NCBI GenBank assembly: GCA_022824395.1
Contig: JAJDZX010000090.1
Location: forward strand, 1-36,607
DNA from: Alphaproteobacteria bacterium
GTDB lineage: Bacteria; Pseudomonadota; Alphaproteobacteria; TMED109
Direction: 5' to 3'
Length of the DNA: 36,607 nucleotides
Of this stretch, positions 1-7,970 are shown one piece after another. The notes under the pieces are model-generated. The model did not search any database, was not told the origin of the DNA, and worked only from the letters and a program-made list of their open reading frames with translations. The translations under genes were made by a program, and so were the position numbers. The first letter of the stretch is position 1. Every line of letters starts with the position of its first letter.

Positions 1-94
1 CGTTCAGCGCCTGCAGGTTCGACAGGCTGACGTTGCCGCGCTGCACCGGCAGGTGCGGCGCTAGCCGCTCGTACTGAGCTTCCGTGAGTTCCAT
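1..94 (-). CDS. IS5-family transposase, N-terminal fragment (cut by window edge)
   Basis: About 31 codons are visible, starting at the ATG at 94-92. The N-terminus begins MELTEAQYERLAPHLPVQRG and continues into a stretch resembling NVSLSNLQALN, which I recognise as the standard start of IS5-family DDE transposases (where the next segment is normally a KWRGLP-type motif). The catalytic DDE residues lie outside the window, so intactness cannot be judged. It reads leftward, away from the methyltransferase it interrupts. Confidence 0.75.
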   Translation of the reverse strand, partial: MELTEAQYERLAPHLPVQRGNVSLSNLQALN

Positions 95-141
95 CCGGGA
101 ACCGTAGCACAGGCACACCCTTTAGTGTTAACACGCCCTAG
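1..141 (-). mobile_element. IS5-family insertion sequence, right end only
   Basis: Partial insertion sequence running off the left edge. It contains the first codons of a transposase (next entry) preceded by a short leader, and it ends about where methyltransferase homology begins. The tetranucleotide CTAG sits at 138-141; IS5-group elements favour YTAR-type targets, so this is a reasonable junction, but the other end is outside the window and the target duplication cannot be confirmed. The exact outer inverted repeat is therefore an inference. Confidence 0.6.
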
Positions 142-705
142 ACTGATCAAGGGGAAGACGCGTACCTCCGCCGCGACACGCGTCATCTCTGACAACGCCT
201 CCAGGTGAAATTTCAAATCCAACTCGTGGTCGTACAGGAACAAGAGGTGCGAGCACAGGGCCAGGTCGAAACGGGAAGTGCCAAAGGGGAGTTCCGGAAG
301 TTCCCCGCAGATATAACGCCCCAGGGACTGCCCCAAGGGAAAATCCGAAAAGAAGGTCTCGGCCGCCTGTCGGCGAGTCGTCAGCAACCGCTCGGTGTCG
401 CCATAGAAGTCCCAGACAAATCGGTCATGCTCAGCGGCGAACGCGACACGGATCCGCTCCTCCGCCCTCGCAAGGTCAGCCCGCAGGGTCGAGACCGCAG
501 ACCCGTAAATGGGGTCGAGCGCCGTTGCCTTTACGCCCCGCTGGGTCATCTCTGCGCTGAATGATGAGGGCCCTGCCCCACAATCGAGAACGGTTCCCGA
601 CAAGGTATCTGCAGACAGATCAAAAAAGGCCTCGTACTCGAACGCACGTCGCCCCCACGGCGTCACTCCACTGAGCCCGAAGCGTCGACCAGGCTCGGAA
701 CTCAT
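142..705 (-). pseudogene. Class I SAM-dependent methyltransferase, 3' end removed by IS5
   Basis: About 188 residues of a Rossmann-fold methyltransferase. Motif I is visible as VLDCGAGPSSFSAEM near residue 40, followed by an acidic residue after strand 2 (ALDPIYG). Later segments (FDLALCSHLLFLYDHELD) match the motif IV/post-IV region of the family. The reading frame stays open until AAEVRVFPL and then runs into the insertion sequence, ending at 61 with unrelated residues, so the C-terminal strands are missing. Start: the ATG at 705 gives the family-like beginning MSSEPGRRFGLSG. A TTG at 756 would add 17 residues that do not look like the family. No good ribosome site is visible at either. The substrate cannot be inferred. 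Likely inactive. Confidence 0.7.
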
Positions 706-932
706 GGATAACCACTGTCGCCTGCCACGATTAGCGCTTGCAGGCAGTATTTCCAAAGAGAGTTTTGGTGCCTTACCTGTCTCTGAGAGTGTCCCATAGA
801 ACAGTTTCCGTTGTTATGCCGGAGTTCGAAATGGCCTCGAACGACCCACTGCCGCTCGGCTCGATCGTCACATGCGTTCGGCCGCTTTACCGTCTCGTTC
901 GCGTGACGGTTGCTGGAGGGGCGGGCACTAGC

Positions 933-1062
933 CTAATGCACTTGCCCCCGTGCCGTTACGTATTGGCAAAGCGAAGCCACGAGGAAGATCCAAGCCTCGA
1001 TCAGTAACTTGAAGATCTTCAGGTCGACCTCATTCTTTCGAAACCACGCCTCGAAGCGCTCA
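933..1062 (-). pseudogene. Possible C-terminal remnant of an unidentified protein
   Basis: About 42 codons in the minus frame ending at the stop at 933 read as a plausible protein tail (ERFEAWFRKNEVDLKIFKLL then a hydrophobic helix and QYVTARGQVH). The composition looks coding and is reminiscent of some transposase C-termini, but I cannot name the family. Homology appears to stop near 1062, where barrel-like codons begin on the opposite strand, so this would be a rearrangement junction. Low confidence. Confidence 0.25.
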
Positions 1063-1653
1063 CCGGGCGCCGGCGGAGAGCTCACGCCGTCGCTATCGCT
1101 CGGGCTGCACCATGACAGTGGCGACGCGGAGACGGGGTCGGACATGGAACTCGGCGCCGGTCTCAGCTACGCCAACCCGTCGCGAGGCCTCGACATGGCG
1201 CTCCGGATGCAAGGTCTCGCGGCGCATGCGGCGGATGACTACGGGGCGTGGTGCGTCTCGCGATCGCTCCGGCTGGCGCCAGGCGTTGCTGGCAGGGGTT
1301 TTACGATGTCGCTCACGCCGTCATACGGCCCGGCGGCGGCGGGCTCGGAGCGGCCCTGGAGGCTGCCCGACGCGTCGGGGCTGGCGGCGGACGAATACGC
1401 GGCGCCTACGCGCCGGCTGGACGCGGAGCTCGGCTACGGGCTCCCGGTGCACGGCGCGCTCTTCACGGGCACGCCCGTGGTCGGGCTCGGGCTGTCGGAC
1501 GCGGCGCGGGAGGTGCGCCTGGGCTGGCGGCTGACCCCGGCGGGTGCGGCCGTCGGCGACGTGTCGCTCGGCATCGAGGCCGCCCGGCGCGAGAGTGCGG
1601 TCGACCTGGAGACGGAGCACCGCATCGGGGCAAGCCTCTCGGCGCGCTGGTGA
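1063..1653 (+). pseudogene. Autotransporter-type outer-membrane barrel, C-terminal fragment
   Basis: About 197 residues of alternating, glycine-rich amphipathic strands typical of an autotransporter beta-barrel: GELTPSLSLGLHHDSGDAET at the start, repeated LDAELGYG and VVGLGLSD type strands, and a terminal strand ending IGASLSARW then stop. A C-terminal aromatic residue is the usual outer-membrane assembly signal. The frame is open back to an ATG at 1009, but the first 18 codons look unrelated and there is no signal peptide or passenger domain, so I read it as a headless fragment carried or flanked by mobile DNA. It cannot be exported as it stands. Very high GC. Confidence 0.6.
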
Positions 1654-1715
1654 GGCAGGTGCTCGCGGCGGGACCGGTGACGGTTGCCCGCCGCGCGCAG
1701 CCCCGGCGTGTCGTG

Positions 1716-1751
1716 TTCCGCATTGCCGCCGTTGTTGGTGGCGATGCGGAA
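1716..1751. repeat. Long stem-loop, 15-bp stem
   Basis: Positions 1716-1730 pair with 1737-1751 through 15 consecutive pairs (13 Watson-Crick, two G-T) around the six-base loop GTTGTT. The outer arm is TTCCGCAT / ATGCGGAA. It lies about 60 bp after the stop of the barrel fragment. There is no following T-run, so a simple intrinsic terminator is not supported. It could be part of oriT or a transcript-end structure. Confidence 0.55.
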
Positions 1752-1813
1752 TGCACCGACAGCCGCGGCCCCGCCGCGTCGCTCAAACGCCACGAAGGCT
1801 CCGTCCCTTTTCG

Positions 1814-1831
1814 GGTTTGCGGTCGCAAACC
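1814..1831. repeat. Inverted repeat GGTTTGCG-GT-CGCAAACC
   Basis: Eight-bp perfect arms with a two-base spacer. Possible protein-binding site. It lies in the candidate oriT/operator cluster and has a different half-site from the GTATGCTC palindromes. Confidence 0.55.
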
Positions 1832-1914
1832 GTGAACGGAGTGCGGGGCACGAGGTCGTTTCCACTTCCTGCGGAAGCGGGTTGGCCACACCCGACGCAG
1901 GTCCCTGCAGGTGC

Positions 1915-1926
1915 GCGCATATGCGC
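1915..1926. repeat. Perfect 12-bp palindrome GCGCATATGCGC
   Basis: Perfect two-fold symmetric site within the non-coding cluster. Short enough to occur by chance in GC-rich DNA, so its weight comes from the company of the other repeats. Confidence 0.35.
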
Positions 1927-1951
1927 TATGGCGTGCCCTGACGGACACTTC

Positions 1952-1969
1952 AGGCGCCTGACGGCGCCT
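1952..1969. repeat. GC-rich hairpin, AGGCGCC stem with TGAC loop
   Basis: Seven-bp perfect stem and four-base loop. It could fold stably in single-stranded DNA or RNA. No T-run follows on either strand, so it is not called a terminator. Confidence 0.45.
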
Positions 1970-1983
1970 CGGCTATGAGGGGC

Positions 1984-2081
1984 GCGTGTATGCTCGCGAG
2001 CATACACGCAGAGCCCTGTATTCGCTTGCCCTGCCGCCTTTGTATGCTCCAGAGCATACGCCGTATGCTCGCGAGCATACG
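1984..2081. promoter_or_regulatory. Three phased GTATGCTC palindromes (candidate operator or relaxosome sites)
   Basis: Site 1 at 1984-2009 is a 26-bp perfect palindrome. Site 2 at 2042-2059 is 18 bp with one central mismatch (GTATGCTCCAGAGCATAC). Site 3 at 2062-2081 is a 20-bp perfect palindrome (CGTATGCTCGCGAGCATACG). All share the half-site GTATGCTC. Their centres lie at 1996.5, 2050.5 and 2071.5, i.e. 54 and 21 bp apart, close to five and two helical turns, so a dimeric protein would bind all three on one face of the DNA. I did not see the half-site elsewhere in the window. The ligand is unknown; the adjacent MobC-like protein, TraI, or one of the element's regulators are candidates. Confidence 0.65.
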
Positions 2082-2315
2082 CGCCGGGCGGTTTCCGAAG
2101 CGGGCAAATCCCGCCCGATCCGCGCCCTGTCCGGGCATTGACACACGCTCTATCGCTGACGCGCATCGCTCCACCGGCCGCAAACCGGGCCCATTCCGGT
2201 GTCGTTTCCGCCCCGCTTCCAGTCGAGTCAGGTGCCGCCTTTGCCAGCAGTCGGGAGCGTTCTCGGCCGCCGGTGCGGCCGTATCCCGCCGGTCGGGCAC
2301 CGATCCCGGTGCGTT

Positions 2316-2705
2316 TTATTCCCCGGAGGCCTGGTCCGGACGGGCCGCAGCGCGCTTGTTCAGCTCGCGCTGCAGCTCGCGCGCCGACCGGACCAACTCC
2401 TCCAGTTCGTCGCCACGGCCGTTCTTCAGCATGTCATCGCGCAGGGCGGTCGCAATGATGTGCGTGTACCGGAAGATCTGTTCGATCTGCCGGGCGAGCC
2501 GGCCACCCGAATCGGTGAGCCCGGGCTCCTCACCGAGCGCCGTCAGGACCGTGGCGCGGATCAGTTCCGTGACGGTCATGCCCCGCATGACGGCGTAGGT
2601 CTCGATCCGGTCCCAGTCCCGGTCATGGAACCGGATCGTCCGCGGCGTCAGCTTTCCCCACTTCCCGTCCTCGCCGACCGGTCGCCGGACCATATTCCGG
2701 TTCAT
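2316..2705 (-). CDS. MobC/TraJ-like relaxosome accessory protein
   Basis: 129-residue basic protein. The core (KLTPRTIRFHDRDWDRIETY, then AVMRGMTVTELIRATVLTAL) is a ribbon-helix-helix pattern: a short strand with alternating residues followed by two helices, as in MobC-type mobilization proteins and Arc-family regulators. The C-terminal half (residues about 75-125) is a charged helix suited to oligomerisation. Such proteins bind oriT and help the relaxase melt the nick region, and often repress their own operon. The start ATG at 2705 has GGGAGG six to eight bases upstream. It follows traI by 81 bp in the same direction, and the inverted-repeat cluster lies directly beyond its stop. Family by pattern, role by context. 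Confidence 0.65.
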   Translation of the reverse strand: MNRNMVRRPVGEDGKWGKLTPRTIRFHDRDWDRIETYAVMRGMTVTELIRATVLTALGEEPGLTDSGGRLARQIEQIFRYTHIIATALRDDMLKNGRGDELEELVRSARELQRELNKRAAARPDQASGE

Positions 2706-2786
2706 CTTTCGCCTCCCGTGACTGCCGCTCCGCGCGCGATGCGGGCCCGTCCGGGCCCGACCTGGTACCCCCCGCTCGCCATTTCC

Positions 2787-5700
2787 CTAAAGCTCGAGGT
2801 CCAGCCCGGCGCCCCGGCCGCGATCCCGGGCGGGCGCGTTCGGCTCCGCGGTCCGCGCATCCGCGCTGGCATCTCTGCCGACAGCTCCGTTCCCCGGTGC
2901 TTTTCCTGACGCCTTCCCGCGCGCTCCACCGGTTTCCGGTGCCCGCTCCGACCCGGCCACCGGCATCTCGCCGATACCTTCGAGTGCGGCGATGCGCTCG
3001 CCCGTGACCGCCTGGAGCTGCGCGCGGAGCTCGGCCGCGTCGTCCGTGACCAGCTCGGCGCGCTCGCGGGCGCGGCTGATCTCCACGTAGAAGCTCTTCT
3101 GCGTAGTCAGGTGCGGGTGCCTGGCCTCGATCGCGGCGATCACGTTGTCGACGGTGCGTCCCTGGAAAGCATGCACGGTGGAGGCCCAGGCGTGGTCGAG
3201 ATGCCGCAGTTGCGGGTCGCCCCTGCCCAGTTCCAGCCGCCGCCCGTCCTCCAGGCGGAACGCGACACGGCCCTGCCCGACGCCCAGCACCTCGGCGGTG
3301 CGGCTGTTGACCACGCCCAGGCCGTCGTCGTTCCGCGTCCAGCGGATTCGGTCACCGGCGCGGAGCTCGATCCCGCCGGACCGGTACACCTCGGTGCCAC
3401 CCTTGAGGCCGCCGACCTGCGACGGCTTCCAGGCGACGGTCCCGCCCCTGCCGTCGCTCAGCAGCACCGCGCGGCGCCTGCCGTCGACGCTCACGACGCG
3501 GCGCTCGTCCCCCTTCTCGACGCCGATCCGCCGGTAGGTTCGGTAGAAGGCGACCACGTCGCCCTTCGCATAGTTGCCCGCGAGCGCCTTCTCGGCATTG
3601 GTGTAGCCCTTCGAGATCAGCCGTTCGACCTGCACGGCGGGCCCGTGGAGCCGTCCCTCGCGGGCGAGCTCCCCGCGGATATGGCCGTTGATCTTCAGGC
3701 GGAGGTCATGGCTCGGGGCCATGACGCCGGTCTTTTCCCGCACCTCCGGCGCCAGCGCCAGCCAGCGCGCGGCCACCGCCGCCGCGATCCCGCCCCGCGG
3801 CACCGCGGCCACGTTGGCGCCGAGCTTCCCGAAGGCTCGGCCGATGTCGCCCCTGATGCTCGCCTCGACCGCCTCCTTCAGGGCCGGGTCGCGCTGGCGC
3901 ATGACCTCGTCCATGACGGCCGTCTGCATGCCGGCAGCCTGCAACTGGGCGAACGGCTTCCCGGCGTCGACCGCGTCAAGCTGCTTGGCGTCGCCAACCA
4001 AGACGACGCGGGGGACGCGGAGCTCGTCCGCGATGCGCAGCAGGTCCCTGGCCTGCACGGTCGAGGCGAGCGAGCCCTCGTCGACCACCAGGATCGTCTT
4101 CGAGAAAGCTGCGCGCATCTCGCGCGCGCCGTGCTTCGTGAGGCGCCCCGCGGCCACTCCGGCGTTGCGGGCGAGGAACCCCTGCAGGGTCTGCGACTCG
4201 ATGCTGGCCTCGGCGGCGAGCGTCTTGACCGCCGACGCGGACGGTGCGAGACCCACCATGCGCCAGCCCTTCTTCTCCGCCAGCGCGCGCGCCCGGTCGA
4301 GCATGGTGGTCTTCCCCGTCCCTGCGTAGCCCTGCACGCCCACCACCCGGTCCTTCGCCGACAGGATCAGCTTCACCGCGTCCCTCTGTCCAACCGTGAG
4401 CGACGAATTGTGGAGGTGATCGCGGACCGCCCAGCGGCGCATCGGAGCCTGCCCGCGGCCCGCGCCCGCGCGCATCAGGGCGATGGTCTCGCGCTCCTCC
4501 CCGACCGTGCGGTCGGTCGCAAGCGAGTCCCGGGCCCCCGGCAGTGTCACCGCGTGCAGCGCTCCCGCCTTCTCCAGCCGTGCCACCTCGCGTTCGACGT
4601 CCCCGACGGCGTGCCTGCCCGGGGCGTGGGTCAGGGCTGCGGCGAGCAGATCCGCCCGCGCAAATACGGCCGCGCGCTCCGAAAGGTGCGCCATCGCCCA
4701 CGCCACAGAGGAGCTCACCGTGCCGCGATCCTGCAGCGCCTCTTCTGGCCCCGCCGGTGCGGCTTTCCCGGTCGGCAGGCGCCCCGGTCGTTCAACTGCG
4801 TTCGGTGGGTCCGGCGGCGTGTCCCGCTCATTGCCCGAAACCGGTGCCACTCGCCCCTCATGCCGCCTGTCCGTTTTCGCCGCCGGCGCCGGGTCGGCAA
4901 CGGGATTCAGCGCCGGCTCCGGCGAGAGAGCGCCGCCCGGCACGAAGTCCTGTACCCGGCTCCCCGATCCCCTCTCCTGCTCGATGCGGCGGGCAAGCGC
5001 ACCGGCGACGAACCCGCCGACGTCGAGGCCCAGGTCGGCCGCCTGCCGATGCCACACGTGACGGAGTTCGTCGCGGTCGATTTCCCGCTTCGTGGCCCGT
5101 GTCATCAACGCCGCGCGCTCGGCGTGGCGGGGGTTGTCGGCCGATTGGTCGAGCCCGCGCGCTTCCATCGCCGCCTCGATCTCGCCCCGGCGGGTGGAGA
5201 ACGCCGTGATCGCCTCGCGGGAGACGCCGGCAAGCTCGAAGCGACCGTCCGCGTGCGTCTTCTCGATGTCGTACCCGAGCCGCGTGAGCCCGGCGGCGAG
5301 CTCGTTCCGGTAGATGGCGCCGATCAGCATCTTCGAGTCGTAGAGCTTCTCGTTGGCCATCGTCCGCCACTTGCCGTCCTCGCCCTGGACCATGTTGGCC
5401 AGCACGGAATGGGTATGGAGCTGCGGATCGAGGTTGCGCGAGGTGTCGTGGCGGAAGGTCGCAACGACGCACTTCTGGTCGCCTACGTGAACCATGCGGC
5501 CGGTCTCCGGGTCCCACATCCGGGTCTGGACCGCGTTCTTCTCGACCCAGGCGAGCGTCGCCTGCACCGCCCGGTCGTGGGCACCGACGATGCGCTCGTC
5601 GCCGCCCACGAGGGCCGCGATCGAGACGGACTTGGGCGCGGAGAACGTGAGATCGCGGCCGGGCCGGTGCGTGATCTCGCCGTCCCTGCCGCGTTTGCCC

Positions 5701-5912
5701 AGCTCGGTCCCGGAGCCGTCGGGTACCTTGCCCTCGAGGATTGCGCGGAAGGTTTCCGGGTCGACGGGCCCGCTGAGCCCCAGCGCCTCGGCACCCTTCC
5801 CGAACCAGGCGCTGGCGTCCCGGTGCTCCGGATCGTCCTTCGCGTAATACCCGTCCTTCTCGTAGTAGGACGCGCCCTGGGCCGCCGAGGTAATGGCACC
5901 GATCGACAGCAT
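2787..5912 (-). CDS. traI: TraI/TrwC-family relaxase and 5'-3' helicase
   Basis: 1041 residues. Residues 1-300 are a TrwC (MOBF) relaxase: tyrosine pairs at 16-17 and 22-23 (SYYEKDGYY) supply the nicking nucleophile, and the metal-binding three-histidine set is visible at H155, H166 and H168 (RHDTSRNL, DPQLHTHSVLAN). A helicase of the RecD/TraI type follows, with Walker A GYAGTGKTT near residue 530 and Walker B ILVVDEGSL. It nicks oriT, stays bound to the 5' end and unwinds the transferred strand. At 1041 aa it is shorter than F TraI (about 1,750) and close to R388 TrwC (about 970), so it lacks F's extra domains. The ATG at 5912 lies one base after the traD stop, implying translational coupling. 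Confidence 0.95.
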   Translation of the reverse strand: MLSIGAITSAAQGASYYEKDGYYAKDDPEHRDASAWFGKGAEALGLSGPVDPETFRAILEGKVPDGSGTELGKRGRDGEITHRPGRDLTFSAPKSVSIAALVGGDERIVGAHDRAVQATLAWVEKNAVQTRMWDPETGRMVHVGDQKCVVATFRHDTSRNLDPQLHTHSVLANMVQGEDGKWRTMANEKLYDSKMLIGAIYRNELAAGLTRLGYDIEKTHADGRFELAGVSREAITAFSTRRGEIEAAMEARGLDQSADNPRHAERAALMTRATKREIDRDELRHVWHRQAADLGLDVGGFVAGALARRIEQERGSGSRVQDFVPGGALSPEPALNPVADPAPAAKTDRRHEGRVAPVSGNERDTPPDPPNAVERPGRLPTGKAAPAGPEEALQDRGTVSSSVAWAMAHLSERAAVFARADLLAAALTHAPGRHAVGDVEREVARLEKAGALHAVTLPGARDSLATDRTVGEERETIALMRAGAGRGQAPMRRWAVRDHLHNSSLTVGQRDAVKLILSAKDRVVGVQGYAGTGKTTMLDRARALAEKKGWRMVGLAPSASAVKTLAAEASIESQTLQGFLARNAGVAAGRLTKHGAREMRAAFSKTILVVDEGSLASTVQARDLLRIADELRVPRVVLVGDAKQLDAVDAGKPFAQLQAAGMQTAVMDEVMRQRDPALKEAVEASIRGDIGRAFGKLGANVAAVPRGGIAAAVAARWLALAPEVREKTGVMAPSHDLRLKINGHIRGELAREGRLHGPAVQVERLISKGYTNAEKALAGNYAKGDVVAFYRTYRRIGVEKGDERRVVSVDGRRRAVLLSDGRGGTVAWKPSQVGGLKGGTEVYRSGGIELRAGDRIRWTRNDDGLGVVNSRTAEVLGVGQGRVAFRLEDGRRLELGRGDPQLRHLDHAWASTVHAFQGRTVDNVIAAIEARHPHLTTQKSFYVEISRARERAELVTDDAAELRAQLQAVTGERIAALEGIGEMPVAGSERAPETGGARGKASGKAPGNGAVGRDASADARTAEPNAPARDRGRGAGLDLEL

Positions 5913-5913
5913 G

Positions 5914-7926
5914 TCAGGCCCATCCGTCCGTCACGGCCGACGGCGCGGGCGCGTGCCCTGGCGGGGTCGCCCCGCGGGCTGTTTCCGGAACAGCCGCCGG
6001 CCGGTCGGGCACCGGCGCCGCAATGTTGTCCACGTCCGCGGGCGCAGTTTTCATCTCGCCGGCAGGCTCTTGAGACACGCTTTCGCCACGGCCGGAGACC
6101 GGCTCATCTGGCCAGGGCAGCTCGTCGGCTGCGCCCGCCGGGGATGCCGGGACGTGGGCTTCACCCGACGCGTTCGGGGGTTCCCGGTCATCGCGCGGCA
6201 CGAACCGGGGGGAGCGTTCCCGCCGTCCGACCGGCCTGAGCCTGATCGATGCCACCGGGAACGGCCCCGGGAACTTGAGGAAGCCGCGGAGGTTGGGGAG
6301 CCGCATGATGTCGGCAGGGAGCGCCAGCGCACGGAGTTCCCGCCGGGGCGTCAGCGAGACTCCGTCGCGGATCGTGTTGGCGCCGTAGCTGACGTTCTCG
6401 GCCACCTCCTCAACCTCGCTCCGGCCGAGGCTGTCGGCCGACCACTGGGCGGTGTCACGGTCCGGGGCCGCGAGGACGACGCGGGTGCCGCAGAGCCCGG
6501 AGATAGTCTCGGCGCCGTTCCGCCCGTAGAGGTCGCGGAGCGCCGAGGCGACCTGCACGCCGAGGACGAAGCAGCCGCCGAACTGCCTACTCTCCGCGAG
6601 ACCCGGCTGCAGCGACGGCACCTGGTGGAGCGTCGGCAGCTCGTCGAGGATCACCCAGATGCGCCGGTCGTCGGCCTGGTCGAGCGAGAGCATCGCGTTG
6701 ACGGCGATCTCGAGCCACGTCGAGATCAGCCCGCGGAGGCTCGCATGCTGGTCGCCGCGCGAGGTGAGGAACAGGAATCCGCCGGATTCCTCCGATATCC
6801 ACTCCCGGATCGAGAACGGCGTGCCAGTATCGGGGAGGAACTCGAGCGCGCTCACGTTCGCGGTCAGCATCGCGCGCACCGAGAGCGCCGTCCGCGGGTT
6901 GTCGGGGTCGACGATCGACTGCGCGACCGTCCCCTCCATGGCCTGCGCCAAGGCCGTCAGGTCGGCCTTCAGGAGATGGTCGACGAGGACCCGGTTCTCG
7001 GTGACGCCCTTCTGCGCCAGGACCGCGGCGCCGTTCGCGAAGAGCTGCCGGGCCGCCGTCACCCAGAACGGGTCGGCGCTGTCGCGCTGCTGCGGGATCA
7101 GCGCCGCGGCCATCATGTCGAAGTCACGCGCATTGCGGGCTTCGAGGAACGGCGACCAGCGCGGCGCCCGGGCGTCGAGCGGGTTCAGGAGCACGTCGCG
7201 CGCGGGGTCGAAGAAGGACCGCGTGTAGCTTCCCATCTTGTCGTAGATCACGCAGCGCTCGCCCATCGCGCGGATCTGCGCCACCAGATCGGAGATCAGC
7301 ACCGTCTTCCCGGAGCCCGTCGTGCCGGAGACGATCGTGTGCTGGGTCTCGCTCCGGGGCGGGAACGGGATGCTGGCCAGCCGGTAGGCGCGGTCCCGCT
7401 CCCTGCCCGGCAGGCTCTCCAGGACGCGCTGGCGGAGCGGCCGGATGCGGCGGCGGAGTTGCGCCGCGGTCACGAGTTCGGCGCCCCGGACACGGTGCTT
7501 GCGCCCGAGCTGCACGCCGCGGTACCAGAACCAGGCGAGGAACAGCGCGATCACACCGGCGCCCGCCTGGCCGCCGAGCCACGCGCTCCGGATGATCTCG
7601 TCGAGGATGCGCTCGCGGATGCGCTCGGCCGGCGCCGACGACGCGATCGTCCGGATCGAGAGCACCCGCCAGGTGCCGCCCGCGTCGCGGACGACCTGGC
7701 CCGAATCCGGCTGGTAGCCGATCGCGAGCTTGACCTCGGCCAGCGTCAGCAGGCCGGTCGCGTACCAGTCGGCGCCGGTGGTCGTGTGCCAGAGGTTCCA
7801 CGCCGGCACCGCCACCACGACGATGGCGCCCAGCATCATCCCCGCCTGCAGCAATTGCCCCCACATGCGGACGCCGTGGAAGACCGTCTGCCCGCCGCGG
7901 AGGGTGCTCCCGCCGATACCGCGCAT
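5914..7926 (-). CDS. traD: TraD type IV coupling protein
   Basis: 670 residues. Two N-terminal membrane helices (about 27-46 and 120-137) anchor it in the inner membrane. The cytoplasmic P-loop ATPase has Walker A GTTGSGKT at 201-208 and Walker B IWVILDE near 424-430. The all-alpha region and motor domain match TraD/TrwB proteins, which hand the relaxase-DNA complex to the secretion channel. The last 130 residues are a Pro/Glu/Ala-rich tail, which in this family often docks relaxosome proteins. ATG at 7926, 45 bp downstream of ssb. Forms an ssb-traD-traI-mobC transcription unit with its neighbours. Confidence 0.95.
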   Translation of the reverse strand: MRGIGGSTLRGGQTVFHGVRMWGQLLQAGMMLGAIVVVAVPAWNLWHTTTGADWYATGLLTLAEVKLAIGYQPDSGQVVRDAGGTWRVLSIRTIASSAPAERIRERILDEIIRSAWLGGQAGAGVIALFLAWFWYRGVQLGRKHRVRGAELVTAAQLRRRIRPLRQRVLESLPGRERDRAYRLASIPFPPRSETQHTIVSGTTGSGKTVLISDLVAQIRAMGERCVIYDKMGSYTRSFFDPARDVLLNPLDARAPRWSPFLEARNARDFDMMAAALIPQQRDSADPFWVTAARQLFANGAAVLAQKGVTENRVLVDHLLKADLTALAQAMEGTVAQSIVDPDNPRTALSVRAMLTANVSALEFLPDTGTPFSIREWISEESGGFLFLTSRGDQHASLRGLISTWLEIAVNAMLSLDQADDRRIWVILDELPTLHQVPSLQPGLAESRQFGGCFVLGVQVASALRDLYGRNGAETISGLCGTRVVLAAPDRDTAQWSADSLGRSEVEEVAENVSYGANTIRDGVSLTPRRELRALALPADIMRLPNLRGFLKFPGPFPVASIRLRPVGRRERSPRFVPRDDREPPNASGEAHVPASPAGAADELPWPDEPVSGRGESVSQEPAGEMKTAPADVDNIAAPVPDRPAAVPETARGATPPGHAPAPSAVTDGWA

Positions 7927-7970
7927 CGTGCGTGCTCAGGAACGTGGCGGGGGCATGCGCGGCGGCGGCG

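Larger units (their letters stand above)
1654..2315. other. Non-coding inverted-repeat region, candidate oriT and operator cluster
   Basis: No convincing gene in 660 bp. The region holds at least seven inverted repeats (listed separately: 1716-1751, 1814-1831, 1915-1926, 1952-1969, 1984-2009, 2042-2059, 2062-2081) plus a 5-bp hairpin at about 2100-2114. It lies next to the relaxosome accessory gene and two genes from traI, which is where conjugative elements usually keep oriT. I see no sequence that clearly matches a known nic site. The stretch at 2138-2160 (TTGACACACGCTCTATCGC) is a weak candidate only. Calling this oriT is an inference from position and repeat content. Confidence 0.45.

Noticed and set aside
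1716..1751. Intrinsic terminator after the barrel fragment
   Set aside because: The stem is strong but no T-run follows on either strand.
3111..6239. Very long plus-strand open frame (1042 codons) opposite traI
   Set aside because: It is antisense to a textbook TraI with all catalytic motifs. High GC makes stop codons rare on the opposite strand, and the translation is low-complexity Arg/Pro/Gly with no domain.
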